DNA of 17,450 bases from NCBI GenBank assembly GCA_021202715.1, contig JAJQCL010000118.1, positions 7,096-24,545 on the forward strand, in the 5' to 3' direction. A model generated the notes under the pieces. That model worked only from the letters and a program-made list of their open reading frames with translations. It did no database searches and had not been told where the DNA came from. The stretch is from Lachnospiraceae bacterium. Its GTDB lineage: Bacteria > Bacillota > Clostridia > Lachnospirales > Lachnospiraceae. The translations under genes and the position numbers were made by a program. Shown here piece by piece: positions 7,358 to 14,369 of this stretch. Within the stretch, counting starts at the first letter, position 1. Every line of letters begins with the position of its first letter.

Positions 7358-7717
7358 ATGAATCTGACAGACAGCCAGAAAATTGATTTGTTACTCGAAA
7401 AAATGCTGAGTATGGAAAATCATATGCAGAGCATGGAAGATCGCATGCAGAGCATAGAAAACCGCATGCAGAGCATGGAAGATCGCATGCAAAGCATGGA
7501 AGATCGCATGCAGAACCTTGAGGAAATTACAGCAGAAGTAAAAATGATCCTCGAAAATGAGATTCGCGTCAATATTCAGCGCGTCGCCGAAGGTCATTTT
7601 GACCTGTCCAGACATCTGCAGGAGGCAATGAGGCCGAATAATGAGGTGGAAATGCTGGCCATCAAGGTGCGGATGCTGGAATCGGATGTGAAAGAACTCA
7701 AGAGAAGAATGGCTTAA
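7358..7717 (+). CDS. Small methionine-core coiled-coil protein with heptad repeats, function unknown
   Basis: A 119-residue hydrophilic protein without signal peptide or membrane segment. Residues 19-53 are five consecutive seven-residue units of the form MExRMQS. Methionines at unit positions 1 and 5 fall in the d and a positions of a coiled coil, with Glu at e and Arg at g, so an extended parallel helix bundle with a nearly all-Met core is expected. A predicted helical tail follows (LEEITAEVKMILENEI), with a final heptad segment at 95-117 (VEMLAIKVRMLESDVKELK). ATG 7358 follows a GGGGG-type ribosome-binding site. It has its own promoter and terminator. I do not recognise a specific family; it could be a scaffolding or regulatory oligomerisation protein. 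Confidence 0.8.
   Translation: MNLTDSQKIDLLLEKMLSMENHMQSMEDRMQSIENRMQSMEDRMQSMEDRMQNLEEITAEVKMILENEIRVNIQRVAEGHFDLSRHLQEAMRPNNEVEMLAIKVRMLESDVKELKRRMA
7412..7516 (+). repeat. Five tandem 21-bp repeats encoding heptads
   Basis: Five in-register 21-nt units of the form atggaagatcgcatgcagagc with a few substitutions each. One unit encodes exactly one heptad, so gain or loss of a unit would lengthen or shorten the coiled coil by two helical turns without a frameshift. The units are not spaced by unique sequence, which excludes a CRISPR array. Confidence 0.9.
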
Positions 7718-7731
7718 ACATGATTTCCAAA

Positions 7732-7769
7732 AGCGGACAAGGATGATAAAATCCCTTGTCTGCTTTTTT
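7732..7769 (+). terminator. Rho-independent terminator of the coiled-coil gene
   Basis: AGCGGACAAGG (7732-7742) pairs with CCTTGTCTGCT (7754-7764) over 11 bp with a single G-U pair, around an 11-nt loop, and is followed by a T run (7764-7769). It begins 14 nt after the stop codon. Flanking A and T bases could let it work weakly on the minus strand as well, for the convergent marR transcript. Confidence 0.88.
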
Positions 7770-7794
7770 CGCGGTGTGTCTGGTGAGCGCGCAG

Positions 7795-7836
7795 GAAAGG
7801 GAGGATATGGCCTGAATGGTCACGTCCTCCCCTTTC
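7795..7836. repeat. Interrupted inverted repeat between convergent genes
   Basis: GAAAGGGAGGA (7795-7805) pairs with TCCTCCCCTTTC (7825-7836) with one bulged base. Inside it, TGGCC (7808-7812) faces GGTCA (7818-7822), giving a long hairpin with a small loop. It lies between the coiled-coil terminator and the marR stop. Neither strand has a clean U-run directly after it, so it may be an mRNA 3'-end stabiliser or a degenerate terminator. Confidence 0.5.
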
Positions 7837-7854
7837 TTTCATTCTTGCATGTTT

Positions 7855-8304
7855 TTACCCGCACTCGCCCTCTATAATGGAAAACAATCGGTTCAGGAGC
7901 ACGACCAGTTCCTCCATCTCCTCCTCACCGAATTCGTCAAGAAGCCGGTTCCAGGCCTCCGAATAGTGCTGCATGGAGATCTCGGCGGCGGCGCTGCCCT
8001 CCGGCGTGATGCGGATGGCGATGCGGCGCCGGTCGCGGGGATCGATCTCCCGCTGTATATAGGCTTTCTTCTCCAGCGTATTTAAGATGTAGGAGACCGC
8101 CGGTTTGGAGATCTGCAGATGATCCTGTACCTTGCGGATGTCGAGGTTGACACCATGACTCTCACAGCAGGCACATTTGCCCGAAATAATATGCAGGATC
8201 GTCAGCTCGTTTGTCTGCATCTCGCAGTGAGAGGTAAAGGCAGCGTCCATCTTGCGGCAGCGTGCCATAACGGCCATAAATTGTTCTCTCAGATCTTCAT
8301 TCAC
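7855..8304 (-). CDS. MarR family transcriptional regulator, cysteine-rich
   Basis: A 149-residue winged-helix MarR protein. The DNA-binding part runs from about residue 54 to 105, with recognition helix region ISKPAVSYILNTLEKK, and the wing IDPRDRRRIAIRITPEG. Long N- and C-terminal helices would make the dimer interface. The start is taken as GTG 8304 because CGGAGG lies 6 nt upstream and the family consensus begins here; the reading frame continues open upstream to 8532 only as a shadow of clpC. It overlaps the clpC stop by 8 nt (GTGAATGA), so it is the last gene of the mcsA-clpC operon and translationally coupled. Six cysteines (C16, C27, C44, C46, C47, C148), three of them in KCACCES, suggest a thiol- or metal-sensing regulator; that is inference. 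Confidence 0.88.
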   Translation of the reverse strand: MNEDLREQFMAVMARCRKMDAAFTSHCEMQTNELTILHIISGKCACCESHGVNLDIRKVQDHLQISKPAVSYILNTLEKKAYIQREIDPRDRRRIAIRITPEGSAAAEISMQHYSEAWNRLLDEFGEEEMEELVVLLNRLFSIIEGECG

Positions 8305-10807
8305 GGGGAACCTCCGTTCTCTGCGCGGATTCCGGCTGCGGGGGCAGGAGATACCGGGACCATACAAAACGAATCTCGCCGTCCTCAGCCAGAGCCGTAA
8401 CCGGCGTCTCCACTTCGAGGTCGTGCTCCAGCAGATAATCGGCCATGGGATCCTCCAACAGGGTGCGGATCGTCCGGCGCAGGGGTCTGGCTCCATAGAG
8501 CGGATCAAAACCCTTCTCAGCCAGAATATCAAGAACGCCCTCTTCCACCGTCAGAATAATGCCCTGAGATTTCAGGCGTTTTGCCAGCTGGTCAGTCATC
8601 TTCCGGGCGATCTCGCGGATCTGTTCCCGCTCCAGCGGATGGAAGACAAGGATCTCATCCAAACGGTTGATAAATTCCGGCGGGAAGGCGCGCTTCACCT
8701 CCGCCATGACGCTCTCCCGCACCTCTTCCATCGGCGGCGTCTCCGTGGAGGCTCCCGCCGGAGCAAAGCCCAGAGACTTGCGCTCTGTGATATCCCGGGC
8801 TCCCAGATTGGAAGTCAGGATGATCACCGTATTCTTGAAGCTGACGGTGCGTCCCTGAGAGTCGGTGAGACGGCCTTCATCCATGATCTGCAGCAGAATA
8901 TTCCAGACATCATGGTGCGCTTTCTCTACTTCATCCAGCAGGACAATGCTGTACGGTTTACGCCGCACCTGCTCCGTCAACTGACCGCCCTCATCATGCC
9001 CCACATAGCCGGGCGGCGAACCGATGAGCTTGGAGACCGTATACTGTTCCATATATTCAGACATGTCGAAACGGATCAGGGCTTCCTCATCCTGGAACAG
9101 AGCTTCGGCCAGCGCCCGGCACAGCTCCGTCTTGCCGACGCCGGTCGGCCCCAGAAAGAGGAAGGAACCGATGGGACGCCGGGGATCAGCGATCCCGATC
9201 CGGCTCCGGCGGACGGCCTGCGCTACAGCCGAAACAGCCTCGTCCTGGCCCACAACCCGGGCATGCAGCGTTTCTTCCAGCCCCCGCAGCCGCAGCCGCT
9301 CACTCTGTGTCAGGGACGTTGCCGGGATTCCGGTCCAGCGGGAAACCGCTTCAGCGATCTCCTCCGCATCAACTCGATCTCTCTGCCCCTTGCGCCATGC
9401 ACGATGACGTGCTTCATATTCCTCATTCAGCCGTTTCTCCCGGCGCTTCATCTGATCTGCTTCTTCGTAGTTCTGAGCGTCTGCAGCACTTCGTTTCTCC
9501 CGACGTACCTTCCGCACTTCCTCGTCCAGCGGCTCCAGCTCCGCAGGAACCGATGTGAGCCGGGAACGCAGCCGGGCTGCCGCCTCGTCGATCAGATCGA
9601 TGGCCTTATCCGGCAGATAGCGACCCTGAACGTAGCGGTCTGAGAGATCCACAGCCGCCTGCAGTGCGTCGTCGGTGATGGACACACCGTGAAATTTCTC
9701 ATACTGGAACCGCAGTCCCTTTACGATCTGCAGCGCTTCTTCACGCGTCGGCTCGTCCACCTGTACCGGCTGAAATCGCCGTTCCAGCGCCGAATCCTTC
9801 TCGATATACTGACTGTATTCCCGGGGTGTGGTGGCGCCGACGATGCGGATCTCACCACGCGCCAGCTCCGGCTTGAGGATATTGGCGGCGTCCATCGCGC
9901 CATCCCCTGAACCGGCGCCGATCAGGGTGTGCAGCTCGTCCAGGAAGAGAATCACATTCCCCGCGGTCTGAGCTTCCTCCAGCGCGCTCTTGAGCCGCTC
10001 CTCGAAATCTCCGCGGAAACGGGTTCCTGAAAGCATCCCAGCCAGATCCAGCGTGATTAGACGCTTCCCGATCAAGGCCTCCGGCACGCGCCGGTCAACA
10101 ATCCGTTGGGCCAGGCCCTCCACGATGACGGTCTTGCCGACGCCCGGTTCTCCTACAAGTACAGGGTTATTCTTCTTGCGCCGTGAGAGGATCTGCACGA
10201 TCTGTTCGATCTCTTCCCGCCGTCCGATAACCGGATCCAGCCGTCCGGCCTGTGCCTCCTCGGTCAGATCCCGTCCAAATCGTTCCAGCACGCCCGGTTC
10301 CCCGTCCTCCGACGGCTCCTCGTCCTCTTCCCCGTCCTCCTCGGAGGACATTGACAGCAGCGGTGAGAATCCCCGGTTCAGCAGATCTCTTTTCAGAGCT
10401 TCCACATCGAGCTCCAGAGAGCGAATCAGACAGGCAGCCGCACAGTTCTCTTCCTCCAGCATGGCGAGCAGCAAATGTTCGGGTTCCACCTTCCCCCTGT
10501 GAAGCTCCTGCGCCTGCTTCTCGGCCAGACTGAAGACGCGCTCCGTCTCCGGCGTAAACTGCAGGATCTGGGTTCCTCCCTGCGTCTCTGAGGCATCATG
10601 GTCATGCTGCCTCAGATAAGACTCGATCAGTTCCGGATCGACGCCGTATTCCTGCAGCACCTGGGAAGCGATACCGCCCTCCCGGGAAATGGCCCAGAGG
10701 ACGTGCTCACTGCCGATAAATCCGTGTCCCAGCCGGGCAGCCAACGTATACATTTCCTGAAACAGTCCCCGGCTGCGCGGGCTGTACAGCTCCATATCAA
10801 AATTCAT
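8297..10807 (-). CDS. clpC: ATP-dependent Clp protease ATP-binding subunit ClpC
   Basis: HSP100 unfoldase that feeds substrates to ClpP in protein quality control. It has 836 residues (B. subtilis ClpC has 810). In order: a double Clp N-terminal repeat (about 5-145); an unusually acidic Ser/Glu/Asp linker (153-172); AAA domain 1 with Walker A GEPGVGKT (219-226) and Walker B VILFLDE (285-291); a UVR-like middle domain (about 425-470) that binds McsA/MecA-type adaptors; and AAA domain 2 with Walker A GPTGVGKT (553-560) and Walker B SIVLLDE (620-626). A ClpP-docking loop LGF (679-681) follows. ATG 10807 follows GAGGAGGG and overlaps the mcsA-like stop by 11 nt. Placement behind an McsA-like gene supports ClpC rather than ClpB or ClpE. 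Confidence 0.95.
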   Translation of the reverse strand: MNFDMELYSPRSRGLFQEMYTLAARLGHGFIGSEHVLWAISREGGIASQVLQEYGVDPELIESYLRQHDHDASETQGGTQILQFTPETERVFSLAEKQAQELHRGKVEPEHLLLAMLEEENCAAACLIRSLELDVEALKRDLLNRGFSPLLSMSSEEDGEEDEEPSEDGEPGVLERFGRDLTEEAQAGRLDPVIGRREEIEQIVQILSRRKKNNPVLVGEPGVGKTVIVEGLAQRIVDRRVPEALIGKRLITLDLAGMLSGTRFRGDFEERLKSALEEAQTAGNVILFLDELHTLIGAGSGDGAMDAANILKPELARGEIRIVGATTPREYSQYIEKDSALERRFQPVQVDEPTREEALQIVKGLRFQYEKFHGVSITDDALQAAVDLSDRYVQGRYLPDKAIDLIDEAAARLRSRLTSVPAELEPLDEEVRKVRREKRSAADAQNYEEADQMKRREKRLNEEYEARHRAWRKGQRDRVDAEEIAEAVSRWTGIPATSLTQSERLRLRGLEETLHARVVGQDEAVSAVAQAVRRSRIGIADPRRPIGSFLFLGPTGVGKTELCRALAEALFQDEEALIRFDMSEYMEQYTVSKLIGSPPGYVGHDEGGQLTEQVRRKPYSIVLLDEVEKAHHDVWNILLQIMDEGRLTDSQGRTVSFKNTVIILTSNLGARDITERKSLGFAPAGASTETPPMEEVRESVMAEVKRAFPPEFINRLDEILVFHPLEREQIREIARKMTDQLAKRLKSQGIILTVEEGVLDILAEKGFDPLYGARPLRRTIRTLLEDPMADYLLEHDLEVETPVTALAEDGEIRFVWSRYLLPPQPESAQRTEVPRE

Positions 10808-11165
10808 GACAGCCCTCCTCCTGCTCCATGGCCCGGATCACATCGCGAAGCCGGGCCGCTTCCTGATAATCTTCCCGACTGGCCGCCTCCTCCAGACGAT
10901 AGCGAAGAGCATTCAGCCGTGTCCGCGTAATCAGCTTCGGATCCGCCTGCTCCGGAAACGGAACCGTCCCATCGGCACGGGGATCCTCCTTCCCTTCAAC
11001 CCATCCGGTCATCCGGTGAAATACCTCGCCGTATCCGGCGGCAGAAGCTTTATGTCCCATCTGATCCACACAATCCGCACAGAAAGCGGCCAGGAACAGA
11101 TTGCCATTCCAGTTTCCCATATAGTATTTTTCCGCTTCATTTTTATTACATTGCTGGCAAAGCAT
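10797..11165 (-). CDS. mcsA: McsA-like UvrB/UvrC-motif zinc-finger protein
   Basis: A 122-residue ClpC-associated protein. Two CxxC pairs at the N-terminus (C3/C6 and C29/C32) form one zinc site, and a UVR motif sits at the C-terminus (RLEEAASREDYQEAARLRDVI), the element expected to contact the ClpC middle domain. Start chosen at ATG 11165: AGGAGG lies 7 nt upstream, whereas the in-frame ATG at 11171 is one base from that site and the more distal start (11195) lies upstream of it. It is shorter in zinc-binding pairs than B. subtilis McsA. It is the first gene of the operon with clpC and marR. The McsB arginine kinase that normally partners McsA is not encoded in this operon, so an adaptor role independent of McsB is likely. 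Confidence 0.83.
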   Translation of the reverse strand: MLCQQCNKNEAEKYYMGNWNGNLFLAAFCADCVDQMGHKASAAGYGEVFHRMTGWVEGKEDPRADGTVPFPEQADPKLITRTRLNALRYRLEEAASREDYQEAARLRDVIRAMEQEEGCHEF

Positions 11166-11245
11166 GGTCATCCCTCCTGTAAGTATCGTTTTCAAATATA
11201 GTAAACGAAAAAAATTGTTGCTTATTAATATTTAAGCTTTTAACT

Positions 11246-11274
11246 ATTATAAGTTGAATAATTTATCTTGTCAA
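11246..11274 (-). promoter_or_regulatory. Consensus sigma-A promoter of the mcsA-clpC-marR operon
   Basis: On the minus strand, TTGACA (11274-11269), a 17-nt AT-rich spacer and TATAAT (11251-11246) match the sigma-A consensus at all twelve positions. The leader to the mcsA ribosome-binding site is about 60 nt and very AT-rich. No CtsR heptad repeat and no HrcA/CIRCE element is present. Imperfect dyads overlap the -10 (11239-11258) and the start region (11220-11237). Confidence 0.9.
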
Positions 11275-11284
11275 GCACAGAGAG

Positions 11285-11329
11285 AAAAAAGGCCTTCTGC
11301 GGGGCATTAATTTCCGCTGAAAGCCTTTT
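11285..11329 (-). terminator. Rho-independent terminator of the spoIIIA operon
   Basis: Directly after the spoIIIAH stop on the minus strand, AAAAGGCTTTCAGCGG (11329-11314) pairs with CCGCAGAAGGCCTTTT (11302-11287) with one mismatch and one G-U pair, followed by more U. It separates the sporulation operon from the mcsA promoter on the same strand. Confidence 0.9.
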
Positions 11330-11339
11330 CTCTTAATCT

Positions 11340-12017
11340 CTACTCTTCCGTAACTTCTTCCGACACAGTTTCCTGGAGCACTTCCCCGGAAGAGGTCTGG
11401 GAGGTCTCTGAGGATTCCTCTTCCTTCGTATCCGAAACTGTACCGGCCACCAGCGAAATCACGATGTTCTCCACGGAGATCTCGGTCTTACGTTTTACGA
11501 TATCCTCGATCTGTGCCCGCTGCGCATCCGTCAGTTCCGTGGCGCCCACGACCACATCCACCGAATCGCCGGAAATACTGACCACGGTGCTTTCAAACCC
11601 TTTCGCCGCCAGCAGGGTCTCCGTCTCATTTTCGGTCTCCGCCACAGCCGTCATCTGCACCATCTGATCCACGGCGTCCTGCTTGGCCTCCGTGGAGAGA
11701 TTCTCATTGTCAATGATCGACTGGAGCAGCTCCTGATTTTCGGAGCGCACCTGTTCCTTGTTCAGGTTCGCCTGGGAGATAAATTCCACGATCTCCGAGC
11801 TGGTGAACACGGCGTCTCCCGGCTGGGATTCACTCTCCTCCTCGGTGGCCGCCTGCTGATTTTCCTCCAGAATCTGGCTGGCGGCCGCTTCCTCCGACGA
11901 AACCGTCTCCGCCGTCTCTCCGGTCGACTCTCCTATGTAATTCAGATATCCTGCCACCGCGATCATCACGGCGAGCAACGTGAGGATTGCCTGGTTCTTT
12001 TTAAATGTCCGCTTCAC
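11340..12017 (-). CDS. spoIIIAH: Stage III sporulation protein AH
   Basis: Mother-cell component of the SpoIIIAH-SpoIIQ channel; its extracytoplasmic domain belongs to the YscJ/FliF ring-forming superfamily and meets SpoIIQ from the forespore. The 225 residues comprise a short basic cytoplasmic start (MKRTFKKNQ), one membrane helix (about 10-26), an acidic Ser/Glu-rich linker (about 35-68), the ring-building domain (about 75-195) and an acidic Ser/Thr/Glu tail (after 197) that may be disordered. The start is GTG at 12017, with AAAGGAG 6 nt before it. It is the last gene of the operon, ends in TAG, and is followed at once by a terminator. Looks intact. Confidence 0.92.
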   Translation of the reverse strand: MKRTFKKNQAILTLLAVMIAVAGYLNYIGESTGETAETVSSEEAAASQILEENQQAATEEESESQPGDAVFTSSEIVEFISQANLNKEQVRSENQELLQSIIDNENLSTEAKQDAVDQMVQMTAVAETENETETLLAAKGFESTVVSISGDSVDVVVGATELTDAQRAQIEDIVKRKTEISVENIVISLVAGTVSDTKEEESSETSQTSSGEVLQETVSEEVTEE

Positions 12018-12033
12018 TGTCTGCTCCTTTCCC

Positions 12034-12591
12034 TCAGGACTCCCTCTTTAATACTTTGATTTTATGTGCCTCCACATCAAATAATGCCTGGACCGCCTCC
12101 ATAATTTCCCGGCAGACGGTGGCGGAGGAGGCGCCCTCCGCAGTCACGACCACGCCCTCGATCGTCGGCATCACCTCCTTGACCACGTAAGGACTGTCGT
12201 CGCCATCCGTGAAGGTGCTGCTGCTCCGGCGGCTCGACGATTCGCTGCGGCTGCTGTCCGCGTCAGCCTCCGCCGACACCGCTTCCTCTTCCTCCTCATC
12301 CACCTGAAGGATCTGTTCTGAGGAGCTCTCCAGGGTAATCATCACGCTGACCTCCCCGACGCCCTCCATCGAGGAGAGAATCTTCTCCAGACGTGTCTCC
12401 AGAGCTTCTGTATAGATGTCGACAGACGACGCTGCGGTTGCCGACTCTGTTTCTTCTTCGCTGTTCTTCGTCGAAGTCCCGCTCTCCGGCCAGGAAAAAA
12501 GAAGAAAGAGAATGCCGCAGACGGCCAGCAGGATCAGACGATTCTGTTTTTTCCCCAGAAATTCCTTCCATGTTTCCGGCTCCCACTTCAT
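12034..12591 (-). CDS. spoIIIAG: Stage III sporulation protein AG
   Basis: Ring-forming component of the SpoIIIA complex, anchored in the mother-cell membrane around the forespore and forming a large oligomeric ring in the intermembrane space. The 185 residues show one membrane helix (about 18-34), a low-complexity linker, and the YscJ/FliF-like domain with the typical LSSMEGVGEVSVMITLES start (72-89). The domain is interrupted by an acidic-then-Ser/Arg insertion (about 97-128; the beta-insertion region of the family) before PYVVKEVMPTIEGVVVTAEGA. Its ATG overlaps the spoIIIAF stop as ATGA, and 16 nt separate it from spoIIIAH. Confidence 0.92.
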   Translation of the reverse strand: MKWEPETWKEFLGKKQNRLILLAVCGILFLLFSWPESGTSTKNSEEETESATAASSVDIYTEALETRLEKILSSMEGVGEVSVMITLESSSEQILQVDEEEEEAVSAEADADSSRSESSSRRSSSTFTDGDDSPYVVKEVMPTIEGVVVTAEGASSATVCREIMEAVQALFDVEAHKIKVLKRES

Positions 12592-13100
12592 GATTCCACC
12601 TCCACTGTCACCTCATTCAGGGAAAAGGTCTCCCGGATCTCCACCTGGACGGCCTGGACGGCGTCGGAGACTGCTTCCTCCTCCCGTCCCGCCGTATCCC
12701 GCACGCGAAGCTGCACCGAAATGTTCTCGCCCTCCACATTCATGTCACAGTCGAGCATTTCAAGGCCATGTTCTCCCACAATCGTCTGTATTTCCTGTTT
12801 GATTTGTGATTTAACCTCCCCTTCCCAGAATTCCGCCTGCAGCTCCTCCCAGTCCGCAGCATACGCTTCCGCGTCCTCCAGACTCTCCCACGTCTCCTCC
12901 CACCGGGAAATGCGCGTCTCAAGCCAGGAATCCAGGTCGCCGGCCGCGAGGACCGGCTGCAGAACAATCAGAATCAGAAGGATGCCCAACAGATTCCGCA
13001 GAAACGGTTCAAAGCGCCGGTCCGGCAGCAACTCCCGAAGGAATGTCGACAGGATCAGGAACCCGGCGATTGTCCGGATCCATGTATACAGTCCGCTCAT
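12588..13100 (-). CDS. spoIIIAF: Stage III sporulation protein AF
   Basis: Membrane component of the SpoIIIA complex. The 170 residues comprise two N-terminal membrane helices (about 7-23 and 32-52) followed by a soluble domain of the same ring-building superfamily as AG and AH (DCDMNVEGENISVQLRVRD, then a regular C-terminal alpha/beta segment). The ATG at 13100 follows GGAGG by 5 nt. It is preceded by a 72-nt gap after spoIIIAE, the longest gap in the operon, with no gene in it, and overlaps spoIIIAG by 4 nt. Looks intact. Confidence 0.9.
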   Translation of the reverse strand: MSGLYTWIRTIAGFLILSTFLRELLPDRRFEPFLRNLLGILLILIVLQPVLAAGDLDSWLETRISRWEETWESLEDAEAYAADWEELQAEFWEGEVKSQIKQEIQTIVGEHGLEMLDCDMNVEGENISVQLRVRDTAGREEEAVSDAVQAVQVEIRETFSLNEVTVEVES

Positions 13101-13172
13101 GGATACCTCCTTCTGTCACACTGTCCACCCATGTCGTCACACTCCTGCTTCGCAGTAAACAGAAATCTCTTT

Positions 13173-14357
13173 CTACCCCGCCGTATAATTCAGGTTGGAG
13201 GCCGCACAGAGGATGCCCAGAGAGAGCAGGAAAAGGAGCAGTGTGTAGAGAACGAGGTTCATAAGCAGACGACAGCCCTCTCCCGTCTCTGTAAGGCAAG
13301 TCAGCAAACGGGCATCGGCAATCGGCTGCACCAGAGCAGCCGTCCCCTGATAGAGAAAGACCAGAATGACCAGCTGAAGCAGGGGCGTCAGACAGAGAAC
13401 GATCAGCACGATCATACCGGCGGCCCCGATGCCGTTCTTCAGGAGCGCGCCGGTCCCGAGAACCACATTTGTGAGGATATCCGTCCCCCGGCCAAGCCAG
13501 GGGATTGCCGACACCAGCTTGCGAACTGTCTGATTTTTGACGGAATCCACCAGCGGCAGAGTCATGGTCTGAATCAGGTTCATGCCGACGACCACACCGA
13601 CCGTCGTCTTCATGCCCCATTCGATCAGGCGCCGGATCAGCACCGCCAGATGAGAGAGGAAATCCCCCCCGGACAGGGCATTTACCAGGCGATGGATCAG
13701 CTAGACTTCTGTCAGCGGCAGTAACAGATTTGTCAGGATCCATTCTACGACTGCGATCACGATCAGCATCAGTTCGTAGAAGGAGGTGGCCGTCACGGTG
13801 CCGCCTGCATAGGCCACTGTCAGGAAAAAGACCGGCAGGAGCATGCCCATAAAGGTCAGGATCCGGGTAAGGACCTGAGCGGCCAGCTGATACGCCGCCT
13901 GAAAGGCCGTCAGAGCCAGAGCCGCCATCATCAGATAGGCGACGAGAAAGCCGATCTGACCAGGCCCCCGGCTCACTACAAAGGAACCGGCGAAGGAAAG
14001 ATAGAGAGAACTGAAAATGATCAGTGCCAGCATTTTCCGCACGTCTGACCCATTCTCGCGCAGTACACCGAACAGGTCACGTCCGATCTGTGAGGCAGCC
14101 AGCGAGATCAGACTTTTGAAATCTCCGGAGATGACGGTGCGCACCAGATCCGCGAAGGAGAACTCCTCTTCCGGCAGGGTCGCCGCGAGATAGTCCTCCA
14201 GATCGTCCAGATCCAGACTGTCCAGTCCGGCGACGTCGTCAGAGGGTTCTTCCGCGGCGTAGATCGGCGTTCCGATCAGGAAGGGCAGGATCATCAGTGT
14301 CAGGAAGATGCATTTCGCCTGCTTCAGGCCGTTGACAGAGTGTCCGTGTCTTTTCAT
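13173..14357 (-). pseudogene. spoIIIAE: Stage III sporulation protein AE, interrupted by an in-frame amber codon
   Basis: Polytopic membrane protein of the SpoIIIA complex. The frame runs 395 codons from ATG 14357 (AGGAG 6 nt upstream) to TAG 13175, close to the 399 residues of B. subtilis SpoIIIAE, but codon 219 is TAG (13703-13701). The 5' half has a signal peptide ending near IYA-AEE (about 35) and several membrane helices up to TNLLLPLTEV. The 3' half, in the same frame, keeps family motifs: LVDSVKNQT, TNVVLGTGALLKNGIGAAG and QPIADARLLTCLTETGEGCRLL. No frameshift, deletion or plausible restart with a ribosome-binding site is seen; the first GTG after the stop (13643) has none. In relatives this position commonly holds Tyr, one base from TAG; that alignment is from memory. 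Options are a recent null mutation, a base-call error or suppression. Confidence 0.9.
13701..13703 (-). other. spoIIIAE: In-frame TAG within spoIIIAE
   Basis: The codons around it read GAA GTC TAG CTG ATC CAT on the minus strand. TAG is used as an ordinary terminator at the ends of spoIIIAE (13175-13173) and spoIIIAH (11342-11340), so wholesale reassignment of TAG in this genome is unlikely from this window. Confidence 0.92.
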
Positions 14358-14369
14358 CGACTTCTCCTC

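Noticed and set aside
7412..7516. Tandem repeats as a CRISPR array
   Set aside because: Repeats are contiguous, 21 nt, coding in register and without spacers; no cas genes nearby.
8305..8532. N-terminal extension of MarR to 8532
   Set aside because: The extension is Arg/Trp-rich, overlaps clpC, and the internal GTG 8304 has a good ribosome-binding site and gives the usual MarR length.
8252..9643. Long plus-strand open frame (463 codons) antisense to clpC
   Set aside because: It lies wholly over marR and clpC, whose minus-strand products are unmistakable. It has no ribosome-binding site or recognisable domain and is expected by chance in GC-rich DNA.
13701..13703. Genome-wide reassignment of TAG (for example pyrrolysine) to explain the spoIIIAE stop
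   Set aside because: TAG ends spoIIIAE and spoIIIAH normally in the same operon, so global reassignment is not supported by this window, although local suppression is not excluded.
13009..13743. Minus-strand 244-codon frame over spoIIIAE/AF
   Set aside because: Out of frame with both recognised spoIIIA genes; low-complexity Arg/Asp/Gly/Ser composition typical of a shadow frame.
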